Below, piece by piece: positions 35,232 through 45,602 of a stretch of DNA of 64,000 nt. The notes under the pieces were generated by a model. That model was not told the DNA's origin and searched no databases. It saw nothing but the letters and a program-made list of their open reading frames with translations. The position numbers and the translations under genes are program-made. The DNA comes from Streptomyces zagrosensis (GTDB taxonomy: Bacteria > Actinomycetota > Actinomycetes > Streptomycetales > Streptomycetaceae), in contig NZ_JACHJL010000021.1 in NCBI RefSeq assembly GCF_014203645.1, forward strand, positions 62,001 to 126,000. Reading direction: 5' to 3'. Position 1 is the first letter of the stretch. Each line of letters begins with the position of its first letter.

Positions 35232-37763
35232 ATGTTCCGTACCGCCTTGCGCAACGTGCTCGCGCACAAGGCCAGACTGCTGATGACCGTCCTCGCCGTT
35301 CTTCTCGGCGTGGCGTTCGTCGCAGGCACCCTGGTCTTTACCTCGACCATCTCCGACGCGTATCAAAAGAGCTCCGAAAAGGGATTCACGAGCGTCGATG
35401 TCGCCATCCAGCCGGATGACTCCGACGACGACAAGGACGCCCCGGGCGACGCCCCGAAGCTGCCCCAGTCCCTGTTGGACCAGGCGAAGAAGCTGCCGGG
35501 CGCGGAGTCCGCGACCGGCACCGTGACCGGCTTCGCCGCGATACCCGACAAGGACGGCAAGCTCGTCGGTGACGGGTTCGCCTCCTCCGGCGGCAACTAC
35601 TTCCCGTCCAAGGACGGGAAGGACCCGCGCTACCCGATGAAGGAGGGCAAGGCCCCGAGCAACGTGCGGGAGGTCGCGCTCGACTCCAAGACCGCGGACC
35701 GCGCGGACTACAAGGTCGGCGACAGGATCGACGTCTCCGTTGACGGCCCGGTGCTCAAGCAGAAGGTCGTCGGCATCTTCACCACCGACGACGGCAACGT
35801 CGCGGCGGGCGGCAGCCTCGCGCTGTTCGACACCAAGACCGCGCAGAAGCTGTACGCGGAGCCCGGCCAGTACACCGGCATCGAGCTGACGGCCAAGGCA
35901 GGCACCTCCCAGGATGCGCTGAAGTCCCAGGTCGAGAAGATCCTCCCGAAGCGCACCGAGGCCGACACGGGCAAGAAGCTCGCGGACGACCAGGCCGAGG
36001 AGATAAAGAACGGCATGAGCGGCATGCGGACCGGCATGCTCGCCTTCGCCGGAATCGCGCTCTTCGTCGGCATCTTCATCATCGCCAACACCTTCACCAT
36101 GCTGGTCGCCCAGCGCACCAAGGAACTGGCGCTGATGCGCGCGGTCGGCGCCAGCCGCCGCCAGGTCACCCGCTCGGTGCTGATCGAGGCGACGGTGGTG
36201 GGCACCATCGCGGCGGCCACGGGTCTGCTCGCCGGCATAGGTATCGGCGCCGGGCTGCGCTCACTGCTCAACTCCACGGGCGCCACCGTCCCGGACGGTC
36301 CGCTGGTGGTCACCCCCACCGCGATCGGTGCCTCGCTCTTCGTCGGCATCGTGGTAACCGTGCTGGCCGCCTGGCTGCCGGGCCGTCGCGCGGCGAAGAT
36401 CCCGCCGGTTGCGGCGATGGGCAGCGTGCACGCCCCGCAGACCACCCGTGGCCTGGTGGTGCGCAACACGATCGGCGCGTTGTTCGCCGGTGTGGGCATT
36501 GCCCTGGTGCTGGCCGCGACCAGCATGGATGACGGCAAGGTTCCGATGGGCATCGGCGCCGTACTGCTGCTGATCGGCGTCTTCGTCCTGACCCCGCTGC
36601 TGTCCCGACCGATGATCGCGGCGGCGGCCCCGGTGCTGAATTTCTTCGGAATGCCCGGCAAGCTCGCCCGGCAAAACGCGGTGCGCAACCCGCGCCGTAC
36701 GGCCGCCACAGCCTCTGCGCTCATGATCGGTCTGACGCTGATCACCGGTCTGACCGTGATAGCCGGCGGCGTGCAGAACGCCATCGACAAGATGGCCCGC
36801 GACTCCATCAAGGCCGACTACATCGTCAGCATGGCCAGCATGACCTCGCTGTCGCCGGATGTGGGTAAGAAGCTGGAGAACCTGGACGCGGTCAAGGAGT
36901 CCAGCCCGCTGCGCATGTCGCCGTCGCGGATCGACGGCAAGAAGACGGACCTGGCCGGCGTCAACGGCAAGGTCATCGGGAACCTGACGGAACTGAAGTT
37001 CACGGAGGGCTCGTTCGCCGGCCTCGGCGGCGACCGGGTCGTCGTCGATGAGGACCTGGCCGAGGACCGCGGCTGGAAGGTCGGCTCGTCGTTCACCACG
37101 ACCTTCGAGGACGGCAAGAAGAGCCGCCTGGTGGTCTCGGGTGTGTACGAGGGCAACCTGATCATCTCCGGCGTCATGATGGACAACGCCGCCCTCACCC
37201 CCCACCTGGACGAGATCACCGACTTCCAGGTCATGCTCAAGACCAAGGACGGCGTCAGCGGCGACGTCAAGGACTCGCTGGAGAAGGCGCTGGGCGACAA
37301 CCCGGCCATCAAGGTCCAAGACATGGACGACGTCTCCAACGAGATAGCCAAGCTGATCAGCCTGATGCTCAACATGCTGTACGGGCTGCTGGCCATGGCC
37401 GTGATCGTCGCGGTGCTCGGCGTGGTCAATACGCTCGCGATGTCGGTGTTCGAGCGGTCGCAGGAGATCGGCATGCTGCGGGCCATCGGCCTGGACCGCA
37501 AGGGCATCAAGCGGATGGTGCGGCTTGAGTCGCTGGTCATCTCGCTCTTCGGCGGAGTGCTCGGCATCGGCCTCGGAGTGTTCTTCGGCTGGGCCGCGGG
37601 CGAGCTGATCGCCCCCAGCCTGAGCACGTACGAACTGGTCCTGCCGTGGGGCCGGATGGGTATCTTCCTGGTTCTCGCCGCAGTCGTCGGTGTCCTGGCC
37701 GCGCTGTGGCCGGCGCGCCGGGCCGCGAAGCTGGACATGCTGTCGGCGATCAAGGCGGAGTAG
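35232..37763 (+). CDS. FtsX/MacB-family ABC transporter permease
   Basis: An 843-residue permease. It starts with the usual cytoplasmic and first-helix segment (MFRTALRNVLAHKARLLMTV), then a large extracellular domain rich in Lys/Asp/Gly (about 45-255). Three FtsX helices follow (IALFVGIFIIANTFTMLV, with AQRTKELALMRAVGASRRQV after the first). A second half repeats the layout with another extracellular domain and a final FtsX unit (VLGVVNTLAMSVFERSQEIG, MLRAIGLDRKGIKRMVRLES). The duplicated FtsX architecture is typical of Gram-positive exporters paired with a LolD-type ATPase. A 21-bp hairpin terminator follows at 37794. Confidence 0.93.
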   Translation: MFRTALRNVLAHKARLLMTVLAVLLGVAFVAGTLVFTSTISDAYQKSSEKGFTSVDVAIQPDDSDDDKDAPGDAPKLPQSLLDQAKKLPGAESATGTVTGFAAIPDKDGKLVGDGFASSGGNYFPSKDGKDPRYPMKEGKAPSNVREVALDSKTADRADYKVGDRIDVSVDGPVLKQKVVGIFTTDDGNVAAGGSLALFDTKTAQKLYAEPGQYTGIELTAKAGTSQDALKSQVEKILPKRTEADTGKKLADDQAEEIKNGMSGMRTGMLAFAGIALFVGIFIIANTFTMLVAQRTKELALMRAVGASRRQVTRSVLIEATVVGTIAAATGLLAGIGIGAGLRSLLNSTGATVPDGPLVVTPTAIGASLFVGIVVTVLAAWLPGRRAAKIPPVAAMGSVHAPQTTRGLVVRNTIGALFAGVGIALVLAATSMDDGKVPMGIGAVLLLIGVFVLTPLLSRPMIAAAAPVLNFFGMPGKLARQNAVRNPRRTAATASALMIGLTLITGLTVIAGGVQNAIDKMARDSIKADYIVSMASMTSLSPDVGKKLENLDAVKESSPLRMSPSRIDGKKTDLAGVNGKVIGNLTELKFTEGSFAGLGGDRVVVDEDLAEDRGWKVGSSFTTTFEDGKKSRLVVSGVYEGNLIISGVMMDNAALTPHLDEITDFQVMLKTKDGVSGDVKDSLEKALGDNPAIKVQDMDDVSNEIAKLISLMLNMLYGLLAMAVIVAVLGVVNTLAMSVFERSQEIGMLRAIGLDRKGIKRMVRLESLVISLFGGVLGIGLGVFFGWAAGELIAPSLSTYELVLPWGRMGIFLVLAAVVGVLAALWPARRAAKLDMLSAIKAE

Positions 37764-37793
37764 CCAGCCGCCGGCGACGGCGCCGCATATGGG

Positions 37794-37840
37794 ACGGGAG
37801 GGCCCCGGGACGACACCACGTCGTCCCGGGGCCCTCCCGT
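37794..37840 (+). terminator. Perfect 21-bp terminator of the ABC exporter operon
   Basis: ACGGGAGGGCCCCGGGACGAC and its exact complement flank a 5-nt loop, followed by TTTATCT. It lies between convergent genes and may also serve cfa. Confidence 0.88.
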
Positions 37841-37875
37841 TTATCTCCCGGTCGGTGCTGCGCCGGCGGACCTGG

Positions 37876-39231
37876 TCAGTGCCAGGTGCGGGTGCGGAGC
37901 GGCAGGCCGGATGCGCCGGACTCCGGGGTGCGGACGGCGAGGATCTGGTTGACGCCGATGCCGTTGCGTTCGAAGGACAGCGCGCTCGCGGCCATGTACA
38001 GCCGCCAGACTCTCGCCCGGCCAGGGGAGGTGTGGCGCACGGCCTGCGTCCAGCGCTGCTCCAGGTTGCCGACCCAGCGGCGCAGCGTCAGCGCGTAGTG
38101 CTCGCGGATGGACTCCAGGTCGCGCACCTCGAATCCGGCCTCCTCCAACTGGCTGACCGTCCGCCCGACCGGCGCCAGTTCGCCGTCCGGGAAGACGTAG
38201 CGGTCGATGAACTCGTCGACGTGGTAGGCGTCCTCGTCGCGCTGCGGGGGCCTGGCGATCTGGTGGTTGAGCAGCCGCCCGCCGGGCCGCAACAGTCCGT
38301 ACAGAAGCGCGGCGTACTCCGCGTACTGCTCGGCGCCCACATGTTCGGCCATGCCGATGGAGGAGATCGCGTCGTACGGACCGTCGTGCACATGGCGATA
38401 GTCCTGCACCCGGATCTCGATCCGGTCGGCCAGCCCCTCCTCCGCGACGCGCTTGCGGGCGTACTCGGCCTGTTCCTGAGAGAGCGTGATGCCGACCGCT
38501 CGTACGCCGTACTCGCGCGCCGCGTGCAGCACCATCGAGCCCCAGCCGCAGCCCACGTCCAAAAGCCGCTGCCCCGGCTGGAGCCCAAGCTTCCGGCAGA
38601 CCAGGTCGAGCTTGGCCCGCTGCGCGTCGTCGAGCGCTGTGCCTGGAGACTCCCAGTACGCGCAGGAGTAGACCATGGAGGGCCCGAGGAGGAGTTCGTA
38701 GAAGTCGTTACCCACGTCGTAGTGGTGGCTGATGGCGGCTCGATCTCGATACAGGGTATGCAGGGGGCCGCGCCGTACGCGAGCTTCCTCGGCGGGCGGC
38801 TGCGGGGGCGGCCAGGGTCCGCCCATGGCAACCAGTTCGCGGGCGGCTGCGCGCAGCCGCGGATCGCGGGCCGCGCTCAGCGCGGTGCGCAGGCCACGCC
38901 GCGGGGCGGTGGCCTCACCATGTCCCCACAGCACTCCGACGAGCCGATCAAGGGCCAGGTAGAGATCGCCTTCAATGTCCAGGTCACCGGCCACCCAGCC
39001 GCGGGCGAGGCCGAGTTCACCCGGCTTCCACAACAGCCTGCGAATGGCCCTGCGATTTCGTATCACCAGCGTGGGCTCGCCCGCGGACGGAGAAATTCCG
39101 GGCCCGACGGCGGAAGCTTGGCCGGGCGGGGGCCCGGACTCGCTGCCGTCCCAGGCCCGAATGCGGACCGGGAAAGGAGTTCCGAGGACCTCCTCAGCCA
39201 GCGCGTAGAGCCGTCCAGCGGCGTCGGCCAT
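37876..39231 (-). CDS. cfa: Cyclopropane-fatty-acyl-phospholipid synthase family protein
   Basis: A 451-residue SAM-dependent enzyme. The N-terminal lipid-binding part (LVIRNRRAIRRLLWKPGELG, LARGWVAGDLDIEGDLYLAL) precedes the catalytic domain: AISHHYDVGNDFYELLLGPS, YSCAYWESP, SAM site RLLDVGCGWGSMVLHAAREY, and SIGMAEHVGAEQY. The C-terminal YRLYMAASALSFER-like segment reads WRLYMAASALSFERNGIGVN. Such enzymes methylenate unsaturated acyl chains of membrane phospholipids at the inner membrane face. The ATG at 39231 has GGAGG eight bases upstream; upstream codons lack conservation. The symbol reflects family and recalled gene order. Confidence 0.9.
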   Translation of the reverse strand: MADAAGRLYALAEEVLGTPFPVRIRAWDGSESGPPPGQASAVGPGISPSAGEPTLVIRNRRAIRRLLWKPGELGLARGWVAGDLDIEGDLYLALDRLVGVLWGHGEATAPRRGLRTALSAARDPRLRAAARELVAMGGPWPPPQPPAEEARVRRGPLHTLYRDRAAISHHYDVGNDFYELLLGPSMVYSCAYWESPGTALDDAQRAKLDLVCRKLGLQPGQRLLDVGCGWGSMVLHAAREYGVRAVGITLSQEQAEYARKRVAEEGLADRIEIRVQDYRHVHDGPYDAISSIGMAEHVGAEQYAEYAALLYGLLRPGGRLLNHQIARPPQRDEDAYHVDEFIDRYVFPDGELAPVGRTVSQLEEAGFEVRDLESIREHYALTLRRWVGNLEQRWTQAVRHTSPGRARVWRLYMAASALSFERNGIGVNQILAVRTPESGASGLPLRTRTWH

Positions 39232-39496
39232 GTCGCACACCTCCAGGGAGACGCGGTGAATTCGCGAAGGTGAACCCCAGAAAGGTTCACCCACCACGTA
39301 AACACTCTCCGCCCGCTGGACAGTCCCCATCGCGGTTCTGGAATCGGCAAAGTCACCCGATAGCGAGCACGCGAAGCGGGGGCGAAACGAGGGCGGAACG
39401 CGACACGGCAAGCCCGCGCCGCAGGGAGACGCGGGGAGACGCAAGAAACGCAGGAAACGCAGACGAGCGAGGCGAGCCGCAGCACACAGCACGCGC

Positions 39497-39537
39497 ACTG
39501 AGGGCGTCCACCCCACGGATTGGTGGACGCCCTCAGT
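39497..39537 (-). terminator. Perfect 16-bp terminator of ndh
   Basis: ACTGAGGGCGTCCACC and GGTGGACGCCCTCAGT around a 9-nt loop, 79 bases past the ndh stop. The remainder of 39232-39615 is the cfa promoter region. Confidence 0.8.
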
Positions 39538-39615
39538 ACGTGCTGGTCGCGGGCCGTGCGGCCCGCTAGGTGTGCGACCGGCGGTGGACCCGAGCGGGGC
39601 CCAGCGGCCGGGCGG

Positions 39616-41016
39616 CTACGCCTTGGCCTTGGCGCCGTCCTTCTTGTCCGCCGAAGCGGCGGTCACCGAGGCACCGGCGGAGACCGGGGACGCGGCCTCG
39701 AAGAACTCCTCGCGGGGGTTCTCCATGGCGCCCAGCGAGACGACCTCGCGCTTGAGGAACATCCCGAGGGTCCAGTCGGCGAAGACCCGGATCTTACGGT
39801 TGAAGGTCGGCATGGCCATGCCGTGATAGCCACGGTGCATGTACCAGGCAAGACGGCCCTTGAGCTTGATCTTCATCTTGCCCACGACGATCATCGCGAC
39901 GCCCTTGTGCAGGCCGAGACCCGCCACAGCACCCTTGTTGGCGTGCTTGTACTCGCGCTGCGGGAAGCCCCGCATGCCCGAGATGACGTTGTCGCCGAGC
40001 ACCTTGGACTGCCGCAGCGCGTGCTGCGCGTTCGGCGGGCACCAGGCGTTCTCGTTGCCTGCGGCGCGGCTCGCCAGGTCGGGGATCTGCGCGTTGTCGC
40101 CGGCAGCCCACATGTAGTCGCTGCCCTGGACCTGGAGCGTGGTCGTGGTGTCCACGTGACCGCGCGGGCCGAGCGGCAGGCCGAAGCGGGACAGCGCCGG
40201 GTTGGGCTTGACGCCAGCGGTCCACACGAGGGTGTTGGCGTCCACCTCAAGGCCGTTGTTGAGCACCACATGACCGTCAACGCAGGAGTCCATGCCGGTC
40301 TTGAGGTACACCTCGACGCCCCGGCCCTCCAGGTGCTCCTTCCCCCAGGTGCCCAGCTTCGGGCCCACCTCGGGGAGGATCTTGTCGGCCACGTCCACCA
40401 GGATGAAGCGCATGTCCTCGCGCTTCACGTTCGGGTAGTACTTGGCCGCGTCCCTGGCCATGTCCTCGACCTCGCCGACGGTCTCCGCACCGGCGAAGCC
40501 GCCTCCGACGAAGACGAAGGTGAGCGCCTTGCGGCGGATCTCCTCGTCGGTGGTCGAATCGGCCTTGTCGAGCTGCTCCAGCACGTGGTTCCGCAGGCCT
40601 ATGGCCTCCTCCACGCCCTTCATGCCGATGCCGTTCTCGGCCAGGCCGGGGATCGGGAAGGTGCGGGAGACGGCGCCGAGCGCGATCACGAGGTAGTCGA
40701 AGGGCAGCTCGTACGCCTCGCCGACCAGCGGGGCGACGGTGGCAACCTTGCGGTCCTGGTCGATGGTCGTGACGCGGCCCGTGAGGACCTCCGCCTTCGG
40801 GAGCACACGCCGCAGCGGAACCACGACGTGGCGCGGGGAGATGCTGCCGGCAGCAGCTTCGGGAAGGAAGGGCTGGTACGTCATGTACGAGCGGGGATCG
40901 ACGACCGTGACGGTCGCCTCGCCGTACCGCATCTTCTTGAGGATGCGGCGTGCCGCGTACAGACCTACGTACCCACCGCCTACAACGAGGATTCGGGGAC
41001 GCTCCGTGGTGCTCAT
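39616..41016 (-). CDS. ndh: Type II NADH dehydrogenase
   Basis: A 466-residue FAD enzyme that passes electrons from NADH to menaquinone without pumping protons. FAD-binding ILVVGGGYVGLYAARRIL, second nucleotide site TFVFVGGGFAGAETVGEVED, the quinone-reductase motif ANTLVWTAGVKPNP, and FAD-contact MWAAGDNAQIPDL are visible. The C-terminus (RKIRVFADWTLGMFLKREVV) is the amphipathic membrane-anchoring segment. I chose the ATG at 41016; no clear ribosome binding site precedes it. A Rex-like palindrome at 41051-41066 sits in its promoter, consistent with control by the NADH/NAD ratio. Confidence 0.93.
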   Translation of the reverse strand: MSTTERPRILVVGGGYVGLYAARRILKKMRYGEATVTVVDPRSYMTYQPFLPEAAAGSISPRHVVVPLRRVLPKAEVLTGRVTTIDQDRKVATVAPLVGEAYELPFDYLVIALGAVSRTFPIPGLAENGIGMKGVEEAIGLRNHVLEQLDKADSTTDEEIRRKALTFVFVGGGFAGAETVGEVEDMARDAAKYYPNVKREDMRFILVDVADKILPEVGPKLGTWGKEHLEGRGVEVYLKTGMDSCVDGHVVLNNGLEVDANTLVWTAGVKPNPALSRFGLPLGPRGHVDTTTTLQVQGSDYMWAAGDNAQIPDLASRAAGNENAWCPPNAQHALRQSKVLGDNVISGMRGFPQREYKHANKGAVAGLGLHKGVAMIVVGKMKIKLKGRLAWYMHRGYHGMAMPTFNRKIRVFADWTLGMFLKREVVSLGAMENPREEFFEAASPVSAGASVTAASADKKDGAKAKA

Positions 41017-41050
41017 GATTCGAGTATCCAGCACCCATAGGGGGGTTGCT

Positions 41051-41066
41051 CGTGAGCCCCTTCACA
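41051..41066. promoter_or_regulatory. Rex-like operator at the ndh promoter
   Basis: CGTGAG-CCCC-TTCACA matches the actinobacterial Rex operator consensus TGTGAA-N4-TTCACA at 10 of 12 defined positions, 34 bases upstream of the ndh start, where a repressor would block transcription. Confidence 0.55.
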
Positions 41067-41333
41067 AGGAGGGGTGGAGGATCTGCTACACTCCGCCGCT
41101 CTCGTGATCCATCCCATAGCGTCGAGGGGGAACCAGGCGCTGGGGCAAAGCGTTACTCACCCCCGCTGATCAGGGATTGATGGGCTACTCGCGGGTAGAC
41201 CACGGGCTTTCGCAGGCGATCTGTATCTCGTGTTTAACTCAGCCGAAACGGTGCGCGGTCGGGCGCCGAGCCGCCGCGACGCCACGTTCTGACTCTTTGG
41301 GCTCCTCCAAGGCCACCACCGGGCCCTTTTTCA

Positions 41334-41349
41334 TGTGAAGGATTTCACG
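41334..41349. promoter_or_regulatory. Second Rex-like palindrome
   Basis: TGTGAA-GGAT-TTCACG matches the Rex consensus at 11 of 12 defined positions. It lies 317 bases upstream of ndh, unusually far for direct repression. Confidence 0.45.
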
Positions 41350-41449
41350 AACTTTCTCGCGCGACGCTTTCCGAGGGCGTACCCAGAGGGTGCGTACGTC
41401 CGATTTCGCCGGTCTGCACGAGGCCCGGAGCCCTCCCTTGCGGACCCAT

Positions 41450-41662
41450 CACGCTGACCCAGGCACGCCCACGGTGATCACCCGCAACGGCGTGCCCGCC
41501 GCGGCGGTGGTGGTGCCGATCGCGAACTTCGAGGCGCTGGGGAGACGGCCGATGTGCTGCTGGCCCCAAGGCCGCGACGGTCCTGGCCGAAGGGGGCCCC
41601 ACCGTGACCATGGCGAGTTGCTGGCCGACCTGTTCGCCGAGCCCACCGATGACATGGCGTAG
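41450..41662 (+). pseudogene. Phd/YefM-type antitoxin remnant with three frameshifts
   Basis: In one frame TPTVITRNGVPAAAVVVPIA and NFEALG match the Phd/YefM antitoxin core. The match then moves to a second frame (ETADVLLAP), a third (KAATVLAEGGPTVTM), and back to the first (GELLADLFAEPTDDMA, stop at 41660-41662). Three shifts in the same direction sum to a whole codon, consistent with three single-base losses. The N-terminus is not recognisable and no toxin gene is adjacent. Such antitoxins bind a RelE or Doc-type toxin and their own promoter; this one cannot be made intact. Confidence 0.78.
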
Positions 41663-41822
41663 AACGGTGACTCGCGCGCTCCGTTTCCCCGCAGCGGCAC
41701 AGCGGCACAGCGACACCTCGGCGCCGTCCAGCGGCCCGCCACCCGCCACGCGCCGCCAACTGTGAGGCACCGTCAGGCCTGAAGCACCGACAGGCCTGAG
41801 GCTCCGGCAGCCGTGAGCACCG

Positions 41823-42875
41823 TCAGGCGCCCGCGCGCTCTGCCACGGCGAAGGCGATACCGTCCAAAATGTCATGTTCGCTCACGACCACCTCGCGGGC
41901 TCCGGCCCGCTCCATGAGAGTGCGTAGCACCAGGGCGCCCGCGCCGATGACGTCCACCCGGCCCGGATGCATCACCGGGATCGCGGCGCGTTCGGCGTGC
42001 GTGGAGTGCAGCAGCCGGTCGGTGATCTCCCTAACCTCGTCGAAGGAGACCCGGGAGTGGTGGATGGCGGCCGAGTCGTACGCGGACAGGCCGAGCGCGA
42101 TGGCCGCGACCGTGGTGACGGAGCCCGCGAGCCCGACCAGCGTGTAGTCGCCGCCATCGGCCGGGCGCAGCGGCACGGTCTGCTCCACCTCATCGAGCGC
42201 GGACTCCACATCCGCCCTTATCGCGGCGATCTGACCGGCTGTCGGCGTACCGGGCTCGGGCACCCGGCCACTCGCGTCGGTGAAGTGGCGTTCCGTCATG
42301 CGTACGCAGCCGATGTTCACGCTGCGCGCGGCGTGTACCTCACGGTCCCCTACGACGAATTCGGTCGAACCGCCACCGATGTCCACCACCAGATAGGGCG
42401 CGCCCAGGCCCGTGTCCGGCCCCCCGCTGTCTTGTTCCCCCGCGCTGGCCGGTACTCCGCTCCCATGGCCCTCATGGGCCGTCAGCTCCCTGGTGGCGCC
42501 GGCGAAGGAGAGTGCGGCCTCTTCGTCGCCGGTGATGACCTCCGGTTCGACGCCGAGAATCTCCCGTACGCCGCGTACGAAGTCCTCCCGGTTGGAGGCG
42601 TCGCGCGATGCGGAGGTGGCGACGAAGCGCAGGGCCGGTCGGTCACCGCCTGGCACCCCCAGGTCCTTGATGGCCTTGGCGTACTCGCGGCACGCCGCGA
42701 ACGTGCGCTCCAGCGCATCGGGCGCCAGCCGGCCCGTGCGGTCCACGTCCTGGCCGAGCCGGACGATCGTCATCCGGCGGTCCAACTCGTGCAGTTCGCC
42801 GGTGGCCGGGTCGATGTCGGCGACGAGCAGCCGGATGGAGTTGGTGCCACAGTCGATGGCGGCGACGCGCTTCAC
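41823..42875 (-). CDS. Ppx/GppA family phosphatase (exopolyphosphatase)
   Basis: A 350-residue member of the actin-like ATPase fold. Phosphate-1 motif VAAIDCGTNSIRLLVADI, LRFVATSASRDASNREDFV, phosphate-2 motif YLVVDIGGGSTEFVVGD, and adenosine-type LVGLAGSVTTVAAIALGL are in order. It hydrolyses polyphosphate and/or the pppGpp 5' phosphate. A short Gly/Ser-rich insert (near residue 135-160) interrupts the middle. The GTG at 42875 follows GAAGGAGACAGCGA and overlaps the DUF501 stop (GTGA), so the two are translationally coupled. Confidence 0.94.
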   Translation of the reverse strand: MKRVAAIDCGTNSIRLLVADIDPATGELHELDRRMTIVRLGQDVDRTGRLAPDALERTFAACREYAKAIKDLGVPGGDRPALRFVATSASRDASNREDFVRGVREILGVEPEVITGDEEAALSFAGATRELTAHEGHGSGVPASAGEQDSGGPDTGLGAPYLVVDIGGGSTEFVVGDREVHAARSVNIGCVRMTERHFTDASGRVPEPGTPTAGQIAAIRADVESALDEVEQTVPLRPADGGDYTLVGLAGSVTTVAAIALGLSAYDSAAIHHSRVSFDEVREITDRLLHSTHAERAAIPVMHPGRVDVIGAGALVLRTLMERAGAREVVVSEHDILDGIAFAVAERAGA

Positions 42876-43465
42876 TCGCTGTCTCCTTCGGATGCGGAAG
42901 GTGGCGCGGGCAGGGCATCGGGCGCCACTTCGGAGCCGGGCGCGGTCGTGGCGCACGGGGTGACGCACGGGCCCCTGCGCCACCACTCGGGGAGCAGCGC
43001 GATGGCCTCGTCGCCCAGCGGGTTGACCCCGGGGCCAGCGGCGAGCGCGTGGCCGACGAGGACGTGCAGGCACTTCACCCGGTCGGGCATGCCGCCTGCG
43101 CTGGGGAAGTTTTCTAGGACCTCGATGGTGTCGCGGCGGGCAAGGTAGTCCTCGTGCGCGGCGCGGTAGCCGGCGGCCAACTCCGGATCGGTGGCCAGCC
43201 GCGCCGTCATGTCCTTCATGACGCCTTCGGCCTCCAACGTGCCGATCGCGGATGCGGCGCGCGGGCAGGTCAGGTAGTACAGCGTCGGGAACGGCGTGCC
43301 GTCCGGCAGTCGGGGCGCGGTCTCAACGACGTCCGGGTTGCCGCACGGGCAGCGGTGCGCGATCGAGCGCAGACCGCGCGGGACCCGCCCGAGCTGGTCA
43401 CCAACAGCGTCGATGTCCGCCTCGGTCGGGGCGGCAGGAGCGGTCTGCGGAGGGGGCGATTCCAT
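42872..43465 (-). CDS. DUF501 protein
   Basis: A 197-residue protein. The DUF501 pattern is clear: VGDQLGRVPRGLRSIAHRCP, CGNPDVVETAPRLPDGTPFP, TLYYLTCPRAASAIGTLEAE and SAGGMPDRVKCLHVLVGHAL. The Cys-x-Cys and Cys-Pro residues could bind metal. The family is conserved in actinobacteria in the same place between divIC and ppx and its function is unknown. It overlaps ppx by four bases. A Ser/Pro-rich tail precedes the stop. The start at 43465 has a weak ribosome binding site. Confidence 0.9.
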   Translation of the reverse strand: MESPPPQTAPAAPTEADIDAVGDQLGRVPRGLRSIAHRCPCGNPDVVETAPRLPDGTPFPTLYYLTCPRAASAIGTLEAEGVMKDMTARLATDPELAAGYRAAHEDYLARRDTIEVLENFPSAGGMPDRVKCLHVLVGHALAAGPGVNPLGDEAIALLPEWWRRGPCVTPCATTAPGSEVAPDALPAPPSASEGDSE

Positions 43466-43610
43466 GCGTGGAGAGTTCTCTTCGGTTCGTTGGGCGCGGC
43501 GCTGAGTAGTGCGGGCGCGGTGGTGGGTGGGCGCTGGGGTGAGTGGCCGCCGGGGTGGGTGGGCGCGGTGGTGTGCGGGTGGGCGGTTACGGGCGTGGTG
43601 CGGGACCGGG

Positions 43611-44078
43611 TCAGCGCTGGGCGTCTGCCGCGTCGATCTCGTCCCACAGATTGCTGTACCAGGGCCGGTCGGCAACCTCGTCGTCGGAGTGCTCGGCGTC
43701 GTAGCCGCCGGGGCCCGGCATGTTGTAGCCGGTCTCGCCGGGACGCAGATAGTGCAGATGCTCGCGAGCCAGCCGCTCGATGTAGGCAGGGTCTTCCAGC
43801 CTGGCCTTGCGGTCGCGCAGCCGCTCGACGTCCTCGCGGATCTCCTCGGCCTGGCGGCGCTGGTCGGCGATGTCCGAACGCTGCGACACGTATTGCCGTA
43901 TCGGATACGCCAGCGCGACGACGAGCGAGCAGACGACGAGCGCGAGGAGAGCGGCACGGCCGGTGAGCCTGCCGCGGCGTGGCGGCCGGGCCCGGGTGCG
44001 GGCCCGGTAGACCCGGGCCGCGGCGTTCTCGCCGAGCGCCCTCAGCCTGGTCGCGGTGGAGAACCGGTCCGCGGGCAC
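43611..44078 (-). CDS. divIC: Septum formation initiator, FtsB/DivIC type
   Basis: A 155-residue bitopic membrane protein. A basic cytoplasmic N-terminus (RARTRARPPRRGRLTGRAA) leads into one transmembrane helix (LLALVVCSLVVALAYPI) and an extracellular coiled coil (VSQRSDIADQRRQAEEIRED, VERLRDRKARLEDPAYIERL). The end motif AREHLHYLRPGETGY is diagnostic. It joins FtsL and FtsQ in the divisome complex that activates septal wall synthesis. The GTG at 44078 is chosen because AAGGGGAGAGAC precedes it directly; upstream ATGs have no ribosome binding site. It is downstream of eno, same strand. Confidence 0.92.
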   Translation of the reverse strand: MPADRFSTATRLRALGENAAARVYRARTRARPPRRGRLTGRAALLALVVCSLVVALAYPIRQYVSQRSDIADQRRQAEEIREDVERLRDRKARLEDPAYIERLAREHLHYLRPGETGYNMPGPGGYDAEHSDDEVADRPWYSNLWDEIDAADAQR

Positions 44079-44315
44079 GTCTCTCCCCTTCATCCGTGTT
44101 CGTCCGTGGTCACGCGGGTGCATCCGTGCGCTTCGCGTGCTGGCCGGGGCAACGTGAGTCGGCCCGGCCGCACTCGCGCCCGTCAGCACACACGCACGTC
44201 CCCGGCCACGGTACGGGACCGGGGCCGGGGACGGACGGAAAAGCGGTGGGCTCGCCGCGCTCCTACCGGGCGGACCATGCGTGGCACGGTGGGCTCAGCG
44301 CGCGCAGCGGCGGGC

Positions 44316-45602
<1,287 letters not shown>

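Larger units (their letters stand above)
41017..41449. other. ndh upstream region
   Basis: It contains two Rex-like sites (41051-41066, 41334-41349) and the ndh promoter. No gene is recognised. Confidence 0.5.

Noticed and set aside
36261..37319. A 352-codon minus-strand open frame opposite the FtsX permease
   Set aside because: Translation is His/Arg/Gln-rich without a domain, as expected for an antisense frame in high-GC DNA.
43505..43590. G-rich GTGGGTGGGCG repeats between DUF501 and divIC as a G-quadruplex
   Set aside because: Only three close G-runs occur in each cluster, so the usual four-run pattern with short loops is not met.
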